From assembly GCA_902793685.1 (NCBI GenBank), contig CADBEN010000011.1, forward strand, positions 1-63,438: a DNA stretch of 63,438 nucleotides, written 5' to 3'. Positions 15,919-23,911 of the stretch are shown piece by piece (the first letter of the stretch is position 1; the number at the start of each line of letters is the position of its first letter). The stretch comes from an uncultured Lachnospiraceae bacterium. GTDB taxonomy: Bacteria > Bacillota > Clostridia > Lachnospirales > Lachnospiraceae. The notes beneath the pieces were generated by a model, which ran no database searches, was not told the origin of the DNA, and saw nothing but the letters and a program-made list of their open reading frames with translations. Made by a program: the position numbers and the translations under genes.

Positions 15919-17325
15919 ATGGGCAAGGACTTTCAGAGACAGCTGAACAGGCTTTACACCCTTCTGGACGCACTTGTCATCGCTGCAGCATACCTGCTGG
16001 CGTGGTTCGTCCTGTTCGGGAAAAGACCCGATTACGGCGTCCTGCCGTTTTCGGTCTATTTGCGTGCCCTGCTTTTCATTCTTCCCTGCTGGCTCGTGCT
16101 TTTCGGACTGTTCGGCCTGTATTCCGGACAGCGGACCGGAGGGGGACGGGCGGAGCTGAAAAAGACGATCCAGGCCGGCACCATCGGGCTGCTCTGCGTG
16201 ACTCTGATCCTTTACCTGGGATCCAAGAACCCGTACATTTACAACTTCTCCCGGCGTCTGGTGCTGCTGTTCTACGGCTTCAGCATCGTCCTCGTGACCG
16301 CGGAGCGTTATGCGGTCCGGCAGATCCTGCGGAAGGTCCGGAAGCAGGGGTTCAACCAGCGGCAGGTGCTCCTGATCGGCTACAGCGACGCCGCGAAGGG
16401 CTACATCGACCGCGTCCTCACGAACCCGGAATGGGGATACCGGATCCGAGGGATCCTGGACGACCGTGAAGAGCGGGGGACAGACTACCACGGGATCAAG
16501 GTCATCGGCACCATCTCAAATCTGCAGGATATCCTGGATCTCAACGTACTGGACGAGATCGCGATCACGCTTTCTCTGGAGGAGTACAAAAAACTGAAAT
16601 CGATCGTCCACAACTGTGAGAAATCCGGTGTGCACACCAAGTTTATCCCGGATTATTTCCGGGTCATCCCCACGATCCCCTATATGGAGGATCTCGGCGG
16701 ACTGCCGGCGATCAACATCCGCCATGTTCCGCTGACGGAGCTTCACAACGCGCTTCTGAAGCGTCTGGTGGACATCATCGGCTCCATTGTCGGCCTGATC
16801 CTGTTTTTCCCGATCATGCTGGTCACTGCCATCGCAGTCAAGGTGACGGACCACGGACCGGTCTTCTACGCCCAGGAACGGATCGGCCTGCATCAGAAGC
16901 CTTTCAAGATGTATAAGTTCCGCTCCATGCGTCTGCAGACCGCGGAGAAGGAAAAGAAGGAGTGGACCACGAAGGATGATCCCCGCGTGACGGCGGTGGG
17001 AAAGATCATCCGGAAACTCAGCATCGACGAGATGCCGCAGTTCTGGAACATCCTGAAGGGAGACATGAGCCTGGTGGGACCAAGACCGGAACGGCCCTAT
17101 TTCGTGGAGAAGTTTAAGGAAGAGATCCCGCATTACATGATCAAGCACCAGGTCCGGCCGGGTCTGACCGGATGGGCCCAGATCAACGGTTTCCGCGGGG
17201 ACACTTCGATCGAGCGCAGGATCGAGTATGACCTTTATTACATTGAGAACTGGACCATGGGCTTTGATTTCAAGATCATGATCCTGACCTTTGTGAAGGG
17301 ATTTGTGAACAGAAACGCGTACTGA
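15919..17325 (+). CDS. Polyprenyl-phosphate sugar-phosphate transferase (WbaP/CpsE-like)
   Basis: 468 aa. Four to five N-terminal membrane helices (to about 130), a Rossmann-like domain (QVLLIGYSDAAKGYIDRV at about 152), a further membrane helix (IIGSIVGLILFFPIML), and the C-terminal bacterial sugar transferase domain with FKMYKFRSMR, the SIDEMPQFWNILKGDMSLVG motif and RPGLTGWAQI. It moves a hexose-1-phosphate from a nucleotide sugar onto undecaprenyl phosphate and so starts a glycan repeat unit at the membrane. The sugar (glucose or galactose) is not resolved. Confidence 0.92.
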   Translation: MGKDFQRQLNRLYTLLDALVIAAAYLLAWFVLFGKRPDYGVLPFSVYLRALLFILPCWLVLFGLFGLYSGQRTGGGRAELKKTIQAGTIGLLCVTLILYLGSKNPYIYNFSRRLVLLFYGFSIVLVTAERYAVRQILRKVRKQGFNQRQVLLIGYSDAAKGYIDRVLTNPEWGYRIRGILDDREERGTDYHGIKVIGTISNLQDILDLNVLDEIAITLSLEEYKKLKSIVHNCEKSGVHTKFIPDYFRVIPTIPYMEDLGGLPAINIRHVPLTELHNALLKRLVDIIGSIVGLILFFPIMLVTAIAVKVTDHGPVFYAQERIGLHQKPFKMYKFRSMRLQTAEKEKKEWTTKDDPRVTAVGKIIRKLSIDEMPQFWNILKGDMSLVGPRPERPYFVEKFKEEIPHYMIKHQVRPGLTGWAQINGFRGDTSIERRIEYDLYYIENWTMGFDFKIMILTFVKGFVNRNAY

Positions 17326-17351
17326 TATGAAATCTGAGGAGAAGACCTCTT

Positions 17352-19337
17352 ATGCAGGAAAATGAATTCAACGGGCTGCAGCACGGCCGAAGCCGGAGAA
17401 AGGGCGCCTCAGCGTCGGGAACCGGCGCTGCCGGCTTCTCCGGAAGCGGTGAGAAAGCCTGGAAGACCGACAGCACCGGAAGCGGTGAGAAGGCCTGGAA
17501 GACCGACAGCACCGGAAGCGGTGAGAAGGCCTGGAAGACCGAGAACGGCGGAAACGGCGGGAAAGCCTGGAAGACCGGGAAAAATCCGAGAAAGAATTCC
17601 TCGCTCACAAAGATCCGGATCCGGAGACTGATCGTCTTCGCGATCCTTGAGGTGTTTGTGCTGGCAGGAATCTTTTCCTATGCCTTCGTGCTGAAGCAGT
17701 ACAACAAGATCCAGCGCCCGGATTTCGAGGCCTCAAAAGTCGAGAACACGGTCCTTTCCTCGGAAGAGATCCAGAAGATGAAGGGATACTGGAACATAGC
17801 CGCCTTCGGTGTGGACTCCAGAGACTCCTCCGTGGGACGAGGAAACAATTCCGATGTCATCATCATCGTCAGCATCAACCGCGAGAACGGGGAGATCCGG
17901 ATGTGCAGCGTCTTCCGCGACAGCTATCTTTCCCTTTCGAACGGCAGCTACAGCAAGATCAACGCGGCCTATGCCATCGGCGGTCCGGAGCAGGCGGTCC
18001 GCGCCCTGAACCAGAATCTGGATCTGAACATCACCGACTACGCTACCTTCAACTGGAAGGCGGTGGCGACGGGCATCGATATTCTGGGCGGTGTGGATAT
18101 TGACCTCACCGACGCGGAATTCAAGTACATCAATTCTTATATTACGGAGACGGTCAAGGCGACCGGCATCGGTTCGGTGCAGCTGACCCATGCCGGACAG
18201 AATCACCTGGACGGCGTGCAGGCGGTGGCCTACGCACGGCTCCGTTACATGGACGACGACTATACCAGAACGGCCCGTCAGCGGAAGATCATCGAGCTCT
18301 GCTACCAGAAAGCGCGTCAGGCCGATGTGCAGACGCTTTCAGACCTGGCAGGCAATATGCTTTCCATGGTCGCGACGAGTCTGACCTGGGAGGACGGCAT
18401 GAGTCTCGCGGCCCAGATCCGGAATTATACCATCGCCGGCACCATGGGCTTCCCGGAGCAGCGGAAGGAATCCAACATGGGGCCGAAGGGCGCCTGTGTC
18501 CTTCCGAACACCCTGAAGTCGAATGTCCGGAATCTGCATGCGTTCCTGTTCGGGGATGAGGAGTACGAGGTTTCGAGCCAGGTCCGGGATATCGACAACC
18601 GGATCGCGACAGACGAAGCGAACTACAAAGCCCGGGCAGCAGCTTCGAAAGAAGCTGAGAGGGAAAGCAGGGCGAAGAAGGAAGAGGAAGAAGAGGAAGA
18701 GGATCAGAGCAAAGAGTCCGGTGAGGGGGATGAGGATGCCTCCGGCGCTTCCAGAACCCGCGCGACGGACGAAAACGGAAACGAGATCGTGGAAGAGTTT
18801 GACGATCCGGACGGCGAGATCCTCGGGCCGCTGGAGACCGACGAGGACGGCAATGTGGTCGTCAGCACCATCGGAAACAGCGCTCCGACGGCTGCTTCCG
18901 GCGGAAGGGTAGCGCCTGTCCCGACAGAGTCCGGCGCTGCTTCCAGAGAGAATGACGAGACCATCGGGAACGAAGGACCCACAGGATCCTCCGTCAGAAC
19001 CGGCGGCAGTACCACAGCTGCGGACGATGCCGGCAGCGCGGACGGTCCCGCGCGGACCACGGCATCTTCCAGAAACGAACCGGGACCGGTCGTGACGGAT
19101 GAGACCGTGAATTCCGGTCCGGGAAGCGTCAGCACCACCGCGGCGCAGACTGCTGCAGCGCAGACCACGGCAGCTGCCCCGGGACCCGGAACCGAACCGG
19201 TCTCCTCTCCGGGACCCTCAGCCGCAGTCCCCGCGCCTGCTGTTTCCCAGACCACTGCGGCGGCTGTGCCGCCGGCAGACAGCGGACCTTCCGGCGTGGT
19301 GGGCCCGGTCTCCCAGGTGCCGGGAGAAGCCTGGTAA
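17352..19337 (+). CDS. LytR-CpsA-Psr (LCP) family glycopolymer ligase with long repeat tails
   Basis: 661 aa. A cytoplasmic N-terminal tail (1-95) carries 3.8 copies of a 12-residue repeat GSGEKAWKTDST; then one membrane helix, LIVFAILEVFVLAGIFSYAF; then the LCP catalytic domain from about 135 to 385 (AFGVDSRD, SVFRDSYLSLSN, KINAAYAIGG, VAYARLRYMDDDYTRTARQR). The final 250 residues are low-complexity, first E/K-rich and then rich in T, A, G, S and P. LCP enzymes move lipid-linked glycopolymers onto peptidoglycan, so this protein probably attaches the glycan coded upstream. Tail functions are unknown. Confidence 0.88.
   Translation: MQENEFNGLQHGRSRRKGASASGTGAAGFSGSGEKAWKTDSTGSGEKAWKTDSTGSGEKAWKTENGGNGGKAWKTGKNPRKNSSLTKIRIRRLIVFAILEVFVLAGIFSYAFVLKQYNKIQRPDFEASKVENTVLSSEEIQKMKGYWNIAAFGVDSRDSSVGRGNNSDVIIIVSINRENGEIRMCSVFRDSYLSLSNGSYSKINAAYAIGGPEQAVRALNQNLDLNITDYATFNWKAVATGIDILGGVDIDLTDAEFKYINSYITETVKATGIGSVQLTHAGQNHLDGVQAVAYARLRYMDDDYTRTARQRKIIELCYQKARQADVQTLSDLAGNMLSMVATSLTWEDGMSLAAQIRNYTIAGTMGFPEQRKESNMGPKGACVLPNTLKSNVRNLHAFLFGDEEYEVSSQVRDIDNRIATDEANYKARAAASKEAERESRAKKEEEEEEEDQSKESGEGDEDASGASRTRATDENGNEIVEEFDDPDGEILGPLETDEDGNVVVSTIGNSAPTAASGGRVAPVPTESGAASRENDETIGNEGPTGSSVRTGGSTTAADDAGSADGPARTTASSRNEPGPVVTDETVNSGPGSVSTTAAQTAAAQTTAAAPGPGTEPVSSPGPSAAVPAPAVSQTTAAAVPPADSGPSGVVGPVSQVPGEAW
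17442..17579 (+). repeat. 36-bp in-frame tandem repeat inside the LCP gene
   Basis: Units begin at 17442, 17478 and 17514, with a diverged partial fourth at 17550. Units 2 and 3 are near-identical at DNA level, which points to recent slippage or recombination. Because 36 is a multiple of three, unit gain or loss keeps the frame and only changes the length of the cytoplasmic lysine-rich tail. Confidence 0.9.
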
Positions 19338-19388
19338 AGAAACACATTATTTCCGAATTTTGAACACATTTCGGTCACATTCCGCCGT

Positions 19389-19409
19389 TATACTCTTGTT
19401 TGTAAACAA
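19389..19409 (+). promoter_or_regulatory. -10 box followed by a perfect 14-bp palindrome, start of an untranslated stretch
   Basis: TATACT (19389-19394) is followed by TTGTTTGTAAACAA (19396-19409), a perfect dyad apart from the central GT. A terminator lies at 19520. No reading frame with a start and ribosome site fills the 110 nt between, so this may be a small RNA or a regulated leader. No good -35 is seen at 17 bp (TTGAAC lies 23 bp away). Confidence 0.4.
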
Positions 19410-19519
19410 AAAGAGACCAGGCGGGACCGGAAATCTGAGTGCGGAACGCGGACAGCGCAGGAATGAGCTTACTGTGCGGCGCGGAAGTGCAGCAAAACAC
19501 GCATTAGCGAAATCATAAA

Positions 19520-19557
19520 GACCGGCCGCCCGAATCCCCGGGCGGCCGGTCTTTTTT
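19520..19557 (+). terminator. Strong terminator between the LCP gene and the HtrA gene
   Basis: GACCGGCCGCCCG/CGGGCGGCCGGTC stem with a short loop followed by TTTTTT. It lies 50 nt before the HtrA start, so HtrA must have its own start site or depend on read-through. Confidence 0.9.
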
Positions 19558-19607
19558 CGGCCGGAACCGATGCCGGGCTTCCTGAAGAACGGAAAGGAGT
19601 ATAGGTT

Positions 19608-21164
19608 ATGTACGGAGAAAATAACCAGTATCAACAGTTCAACAATATGCCTTATGACAATACGGGAGTGCAGCCTGCGGTTCCGCAGGATAACCGGCAG
19701 GCCGGGAATGAGCCGGAAAAGCCGGAGAGCAGAAAGAAAAAGGATTCCGTCTGGAGAAAACTCGGCGTTTCCGCCGCGTGTGCCCTGGTGTTCGGATGTG
19801 TCGCAGGCGTCACGATGACCGGCGTCACGAAGATGACCGGCACTTCCCAGACACCTGCGGTGGTGAGTGAAAGCACCGCCGCAGAGACTGAAGCGGCCGA
19901 TGAAGCTGCGGTGCGGGCCCTTACCGAGACGGGGGCAGAGACCGAAGCCCCGAAGAAGGCAGAGGCTTCCGCAGTCGCGGAAAGCATTGCCCCGGGAGCG
20001 GTCCTGGACGTCTCCGCTATCGTAGAGAAGGCAATGCCCTCCGTCGTCGCCATCGATGTGCGCGGAGAGCAGAGCTACACCAGCATTTTCGGGTATTCCC
20101 AGAAGTATGAGACGGAGGGAGCCGGTTCCGGCATCCTGATCGGTGAGAATGACGAGGAATATCTCATCGTCACCAACAACCACGTTGTCGAGAATACAAA
20201 GAGCATGTCAGTCCAGTTCATCGACGGAGAGAGTGTCGAGGCGGAACTGAAGGGAACTGATTCCGGCAAGGATGTCGCCGTTATCTCCGTGAAGAAGGAG
20301 AATGTCAAGGATTCGACCAAAGGCGCTATCGCGCTTGCCGAGATCGGTGATTCCGACAGCCTGAAGGTGGGCCAGGGCGTCATTGCCATCGGCAATGCCC
20401 TGGGCTACGGACAGTCCGTCACCGTCGGATATATCAGCGCACTGAACCGCACCATCACCGCGATGGATTCCACCACAGGACAGAACGCGAAGGTCGAGAA
20501 CCTGCTCCAGACCGATGCAGCCATCAACCCCGGCAACTCCGGCGGCGCACTGCTGGATATGGACGGCCGCGTAATCGGCATCAATGAGTCCAAGAGCGTT
20601 GACACCACCGTCGAGGGTATGGGTTATGCGATCCCGATCTCCAGCGTGACGGAACTGATCGATACCCTTTCCAGCCAGAAGACGAGATCCAAGGTCGCGG
20701 AAGAGAACCGCGGTTATCTCGGGATCCAGGGCCAGAACGTGGACAGCGACGCGGCGCAGCGCTTCAGCATGCCGATCGGAATCTTTGTCTACCGGATCCT
20801 GGAAGGCAGCGCGGCCGCGGATTCCGGACTTCAGGAGTCCGATATCATCACGAAGCTTGACGGAATGACCGTCTCCACCATCGAAGAGCTGCAGGAGAAG
20901 CTGACCCACTTTGAGAAGGGTGAGACTGTGACTCTGACGGTCCAGCGCCCGAACGGCAGCGAGTACAATGAGCTTCAGATCGAGATCCGCCTGGGCGCCA
21001 GGGAGACCCTGGACGCAGCTTCCGGCGACCAGCAGCAGAAGGAGACCGAACCGGAGACTGAGGAGGCAAAGCCCGAAGAGGGAAACAATAACGGAAACGG
21101 CTTCGGCGGCCTTGACGGCTGGGAAGACTTCTTCCGCAACGGCGGCTTCCAGTTCCGCTGGTAA
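19608..21164 (+). CDS. HtrA/DegP-like membrane-anchored serine protease with PDZ domain
   Basis: 518 aa. A polar cytoplasmic N-terminus rich in N and Q (1-50), a single membrane anchor (51-75), an A/E/T-rich linker, a trypsin-like domain with the triad H192 (TNNHVVEN), D222 (GKDVAVIS) and S311 (GNSGGALLD), and one PDZ domain (about 365-455) with GIQGQNVDSDAAQ and ADSGLQESDIITKLDG. An acidic, glycine-rich tail closes it. It degrades or refolds damaged proteins outside the membrane. ATG 19608 follows GGAAAGGAG. Transcribed alone between two terminators. Confidence 0.93.
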   Translation: MYGENNQYQQFNNMPYDNTGVQPAVPQDNRQAGNEPEKPESRKKKDSVWRKLGVSAACALVFGCVAGVTMTGVTKMTGTSQTPAVVSESTAAETEAADEAAVRALTETGAETEAPKKAEASAVAESIAPGAVLDVSAIVEKAMPSVVAIDVRGEQSYTSIFGYSQKYETEGAGSGILIGENDEEYLIVTNNHVVENTKSMSVQFIDGESVEAELKGTDSGKDVAVISVKKENVKDSTKGAIALAEIGDSDSLKVGQGVIAIGNALGYGQSVTVGYISALNRTITAMDSTTGQNAKVENLLQTDAAINPGNSGGALLDMDGRVIGINESKSVDTTVEGMGYAIPISSVTELIDTLSSQKTRSKVAEENRGYLGIQGQNVDSDAAQRFSMPIGIFVYRILEGSAAADSGLQESDIITKLDGMTVSTIEELQEKLTHFEKGETVTLTVQRPNGSEYNELQIEIRLGARETLDAASGDQQQKETEPETEEAKPEEGNNNGNGFGGLDGWEDFFRNGGFQFRW

Positions 21165-21178
21165 TCTTCAATAAGAAA

Positions 21179-21217
21179 GGCCCGCAGGTTCAGCCTGCGG
21201 GCCATTGTTGTATTTTA
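21179..21217 (+). terminator. Terminator after the HtrA gene
   Basis: Perfect 10-bp stem GGCCCGCAGG/CCTGCGGGCC with loop TTCAG, then the T-rich ATTGTTGTATTTT. Confidence 0.75.
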
Positions 21218-21270
21218 GAAAGAGACAGGCGGTACCGCCTATATATTTCAGTATAGAACCACCCGGGAGG

Positions 21271-21675
21271 TCATCTGCGGCCGAGGACGTTGAAGAACGT
21301 CGCCAGCGGCTCCACCGCGTCGCGCAGACTCCGGATCGATGCGTTCAGGCTGTCGATGTCGATGGAATTGACCTGCTCCATCGCCTGCTCGGAAGTCTTG
21401 ACCGCCCTTTCGACATCGCGCATCAGAGACTGGAAGTCCGTGGCGGTGAGTTCGGTCGTGATCTTTTCCAGATTCCCCAGCGTGACCATCGAGGCCGAGT
21501 AGAGATCGTTGACCTTTGTGCCGACCAGGATCGCGGTGCCGATGGTGATGACCAGGACCGCTATGGCACAGACCGCCGTGATCCTTGAAAGAAGGTACTG
21601 TTTTTTCTGGAGTTCCAGCTGCTGAGCCAGCATTTCTTCGGTGGTCATTGTGTCGGGAGTCTTCTGCTCGTCCAT
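21271..21675 (-). CDS. Unrecognised single-pass membrane protein with coiled coil
   Basis: 134 aa from ATG 21675 (AGGAGG 8 nt upstream; the frame stays open further up but without a site). An N-terminal polar part, TEEMLAQQLELQKKQ, precedes one membrane helix (about 33-55, AVCAIAVLVITIGTAILVG). The rest is heptad-like (LGNLEKITTELTATDFQSLM, RDVERAVKTSEQAMEQVNSI), a likely coiled coil outside the membrane, resembling the DUF948 or phage-tape/chemotaxis-like rod style but not assignable. It is alone on the minus strand, divergent from lspA. Confidence 0.6.
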   Translation of the reverse strand: MDEQKTPDTMTTEEMLAQQLELQKKQYLLSRITAVCAIAVLVITIGTAILVGTKVNDLYSASMVTLGNLEKITTELTATDFQSLMRDVERAVKTSEQAMEQVNSIDIDSLNASIRSLRDAVEPLATFFNVLGRR

Positions 21676-21823
21676 ACCATTTCCCTCCTGTGTATGATAT
21701 ACTGTTGTCAATTCAGTGCTTCCGGCCGGCAGCCGTGCTTGAGTCTGTGTTGTTTTATGCGGGGTGTTCATGCCGGCAGTACGTATTCCTTGTCCATTAT
21801 AACACAGCAGGAGGCTGTGCAGA

Positions 21824-22339
21824 ATGAGATCTGCCTATGTATGTTCCGCTTTTTCCGCGGCGGGAACCGTGCTTGACCTGGTCCTGAAAAACAGTATCGA
21901 GGCCCTTCCGGATTCGGCGTTCCCGCGCACGGTGCCCGGAACCGGAGAGAAGGTGAATCTTCAGAAGGTACACAATTCCGGATTCCCCATGGGGACTCTG
22001 AGCAGCCGGCCGGAACTGGTACGGGGATTTCCGCTGTTCGTGATTGCCTTGCTTTCCGGCAGGTATTATCTGCTGTCATGGAAAAAGGGCAGACTGGCGG
22101 AGAAGATTGGTCTGGCGGCGGTGATCGGCGGCGGGGTCAGCAATGTTTTTGACCGCTGCTTCCGCGGGTTTGTGGTCGACTATATCAATGTGAAGGCCGG
22201 TCCGCTGGAAAAGATCGTTTTTAATCTGGGAGACGCCATGATCGGCACCGGCGGCTTCCTCATCGCCGGATCGGAGCTTCTCCGCACGGCGGAACAGGCA
22301 TTCCGTAAGACGGAAGAGACAGGAGGAGACCTTGGATAG
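21824..22339 (+). CDS. lspA: Signal peptidase II (prolipoprotein signal peptidase), divergent form
   Basis: 171 aa. Family landmarks are present in order: LDLVLK (D18, K22), VHNSGFPMG for the usual N-x-G-A-A-F, GGGVSNVFDRCFRGFVVDYI with catalytic D119, and FNLGDAMIGTG with catalytic D137. LspA cleaves lipoprotein signal peptides before the lipid-modified cysteine. The N-terminal half is shorter and less hydrophobic than in standard LspA, and the second motif departs from consensus, so it may be a paralogue with narrower substrates. The last 8 nt overlap the next gene. Confidence 0.75.
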   Translation: MRSAYVCSAFSAAGTVLDLVLKNSIEALPDSAFPRTVPGTGEKVNLQKVHNSGFPMGTLSSRPELVRGFPLFVIALLSGRYYLLSWKKGRLAEKIGLAAVIGGGVSNVFDRCFRGFVVDYINVKAGPLEKIVFNLGDAMIGTGGFLIAGSELLRTAEQAFRKTEETGGDLG

Positions 22340-23588
22340 TCAGACTCTCAGGGAGTTTGTGTGCCTGATCCTGCTCCTGATGCTTTCAGCGTTCTTTTCT
22401 TCCGCGGAGACGGCCCTGACCACGGCAAACCGGATCCGGATCCGGACGCTGGCGGAGCACGGGGACAGGAACGCGGCAGTGCTCCTGAAGATCCTGGAGG
22501 ATCCGGAGAAGATGCTTTCTTCGATCCTGGTCGGGAACAACATTGTGAATCTGTATGCCTCGTCCCTTGCCACCACCCTGACGATCCACGTGGTGGGCCA
22601 GAAAGCGGTCGGCATTGCTACCGGGATCCTGACCCTTGCGGTCCTGGTCTTCGGTGAGGTGACCCCCAAGACCATGGCGTCCAGGGAAGCGGATTCCATG
22701 GCGCTCCGCTTTGCTCCGGTGATCCGACTTCTGATGATCCTTTTCACGCCGCTGGTGGCGGTGGTCAATCATCTGGCGGCCCTGGCGCTCCGCATCCTGG
22801 GAGCCGGAGGGGAGCGGCCGACGGATGTCATGACGGAGGAAGACCTCAGAACCATCGTCCAGGTCGGCCATGAAGAAGGCGTCATCGAGACCGGAGAGCG
22901 GGAGATGATCGACAACGTCTTTGATCTCGGGGAGACCGAGGTCCGCGACATCATGGTCCCCCGGATCGACATGACCTGGGTGGAGGAGGACGCGGACATG
23001 GAAACGGTCCTCGGCATCTTCCGCAGGGACAAGTACACCAGGATCCCCGTCTGCCGCGAGACCGCGGACACTGTGGTGGGCATACTGAATGTAAAGGACC
23101 TGATCCTCCGGGATCCGGACAAGGAGTTCCACATCCGGGATCTTATGCGGGAGCCGCTGTTCACCTATGAACAGAAGAAGACGTCTGAACTGATGCGGGA
23201 GATGAGCCGGAAATGCTCCAGCATCGCCATCGTCCTGGATGAATACGGCGTCACGGCAGGGCTGATCACTCTGGAAGACATTCTGGAGGAGATCGTCGGG
23301 GAGATCCGGGACGAATACGATTCCGACGAGGAGAAGGATATCGTCCGCGCAGGACAGGGCGAATACCTGGTCAGCGCCGCAATCCGGCTCACGGATCTGA
23401 ACGACGCGCTGGGGCTTACGCTCTCGTCCGAAAACTACGAATCTCTCGGCGGTTACGTGATGGAACACCTGGACCATCTGCCGGAAGAGGGCGAGACTCT
23501 GGAAACGGAAGGCGTGCGTTTCACGGTAGAGCGGATGGAGCGGCAGAGAATCGATAAAATTCGGATCAAACTCCCGCTTTACCTTTGA
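22332..23588 (+). CDS. CNNM/CorC-type membrane protein with CBS pair (hemolysin family)
   Basis: 418 aa, TTG start at 22332 placed by AGGAGGAG 4 nt upstream. A DUF21 membrane domain with three to four helices (1-185; FFSSAETALTTANRIRI, VGNNIVN), two CBS domains (about 205-325; EVRDIMVPRIDMTWV, VVGILNVKDLI, IAIVLDEYGVTAGLIT) and a C-terminal CorC_HlyC domain (335-418). Relatives such as MpfA export Mg2+ or Na+ or protect against Mg2+ overload. The hemolysin name is historical. Translationally coupled to lspA. Confidence 0.88.
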   Translation: MDSQTLREFVCLILLLMLSAFFSSAETALTTANRIRIRTLAEHGDRNAAVLLKILEDPEKMLSSILVGNNIVNLYASSLATTLTIHVVGQKAVGIATGILTLAVLVFGEVTPKTMASREADSMALRFAPVIRLLMILFTPLVAVVNHLAALALRILGAGGERPTDVMTEEDLRTIVQVGHEEGVIETGEREMIDNVFDLGETEVRDIMVPRIDMTWVEEDADMETVLGIFRRDKYTRIPVCRETADTVVGILNVKDLILRDPDKEFHIRDLMREPLFTYEQKKTSELMREMSRKCSSIAIVLDEYGVTAGLITLEDILEEIVGEIRDEYDSDEEKDIVRAGQGEYLVSAAIRLTDLNDALGLTLSSENYESLGGYVMEHLDHLPEEGETLETEGVRFTVERMERQRIDKIRIKLPLYL

Positions 23589-23606
23589 AAATCCTTATGC
23601 TATAAT
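23578..23606 (+). promoter_or_regulatory. Promoter of the SCIFF precursor gene
   Basis: TTTACC (23578-23583), 17 bp, TATAAT (23601-23606), overlapping the stop of the CNNM gene. It gives a leader of roughly 28 nt with AAAGGAGG before ATG 23640. Confidence 0.6.
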
Positions 23607-23639
23607 TCCACAAGTATCGACCGAAAGGAGGCTGAACGA

Positions 23640-23786
23640 ATGAAACACGTTATGACATTAAATGAGAAGCCCTTAAAAGAGAGCATGAAGAACGGCGGCT
23701 GCGGCGAGTGCCAGACTTCCTGCCAGTCCGCGTGCAAGACTTCCTGCACGGTCGGAAATCAGAGCTGCGAGAACGCAAACAGATAA
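23640..23786 (+). CDS. scfA: SCIFF ranthipeptide precursor (six cysteines in forty-five residues)
   Basis: 48-aa peptide with leader MKHVMTLNEKPLKESMKNGG and a core holding six cysteines at 21, 24, 28, 32, 36 and 43 (CGECQTSCQSACKTSC). This is the near-invariant clostridial SCIFF pattern; the maturase forms thioether bridges from cysteines to alpha- or gamma-carbons of nearby residues. It is missed by a length cut-off of about 60 codons. AAAGGAGG lies 8 nt before ATG. No exporter or protease lies next to it. The function of mature SCIFF peptides is little known; roles in signalling have been proposed for ranthipeptides. Confidence 0.95.
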   Translation: MKHVMTLNEKPLKESMKNGGCGECQTSCQSACKTSCTVGNQSCENANR

Positions 23787-23831
23787 TCCAGACTATGGAC
23801 GTCATGCATCACAGATGAGTTAAGACAGAAG

Positions 23832-23866
23832 ACCCCTACGGTCGGAGAGATTGTAGGGGTTCTTCT
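23832..23866 (+). terminator. Partial terminator (attenuator) between precursor and maturase
   Basis: An 8-bp stem ACCCCTAC/GTAGGGGT with a 13-nt loop, then TCTTCTCTT. The imperfect T tract suggests partial read-through, which would give more precursor message than maturase message. That is inference. Confidence 0.55.
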
Positions 23867-23911
23867 CTTGCGCTGTGAAGAATACATTCTGAAAGGGCGG
23901 GGGAGCGCAGT

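Noticed and set aside
17442-17579. Tandem units in the LCP gene considered as a CRISPR array
   Set aside because: Units are directly adjacent with no spacers, in frame with the gene, and no cas genes exist in the window.
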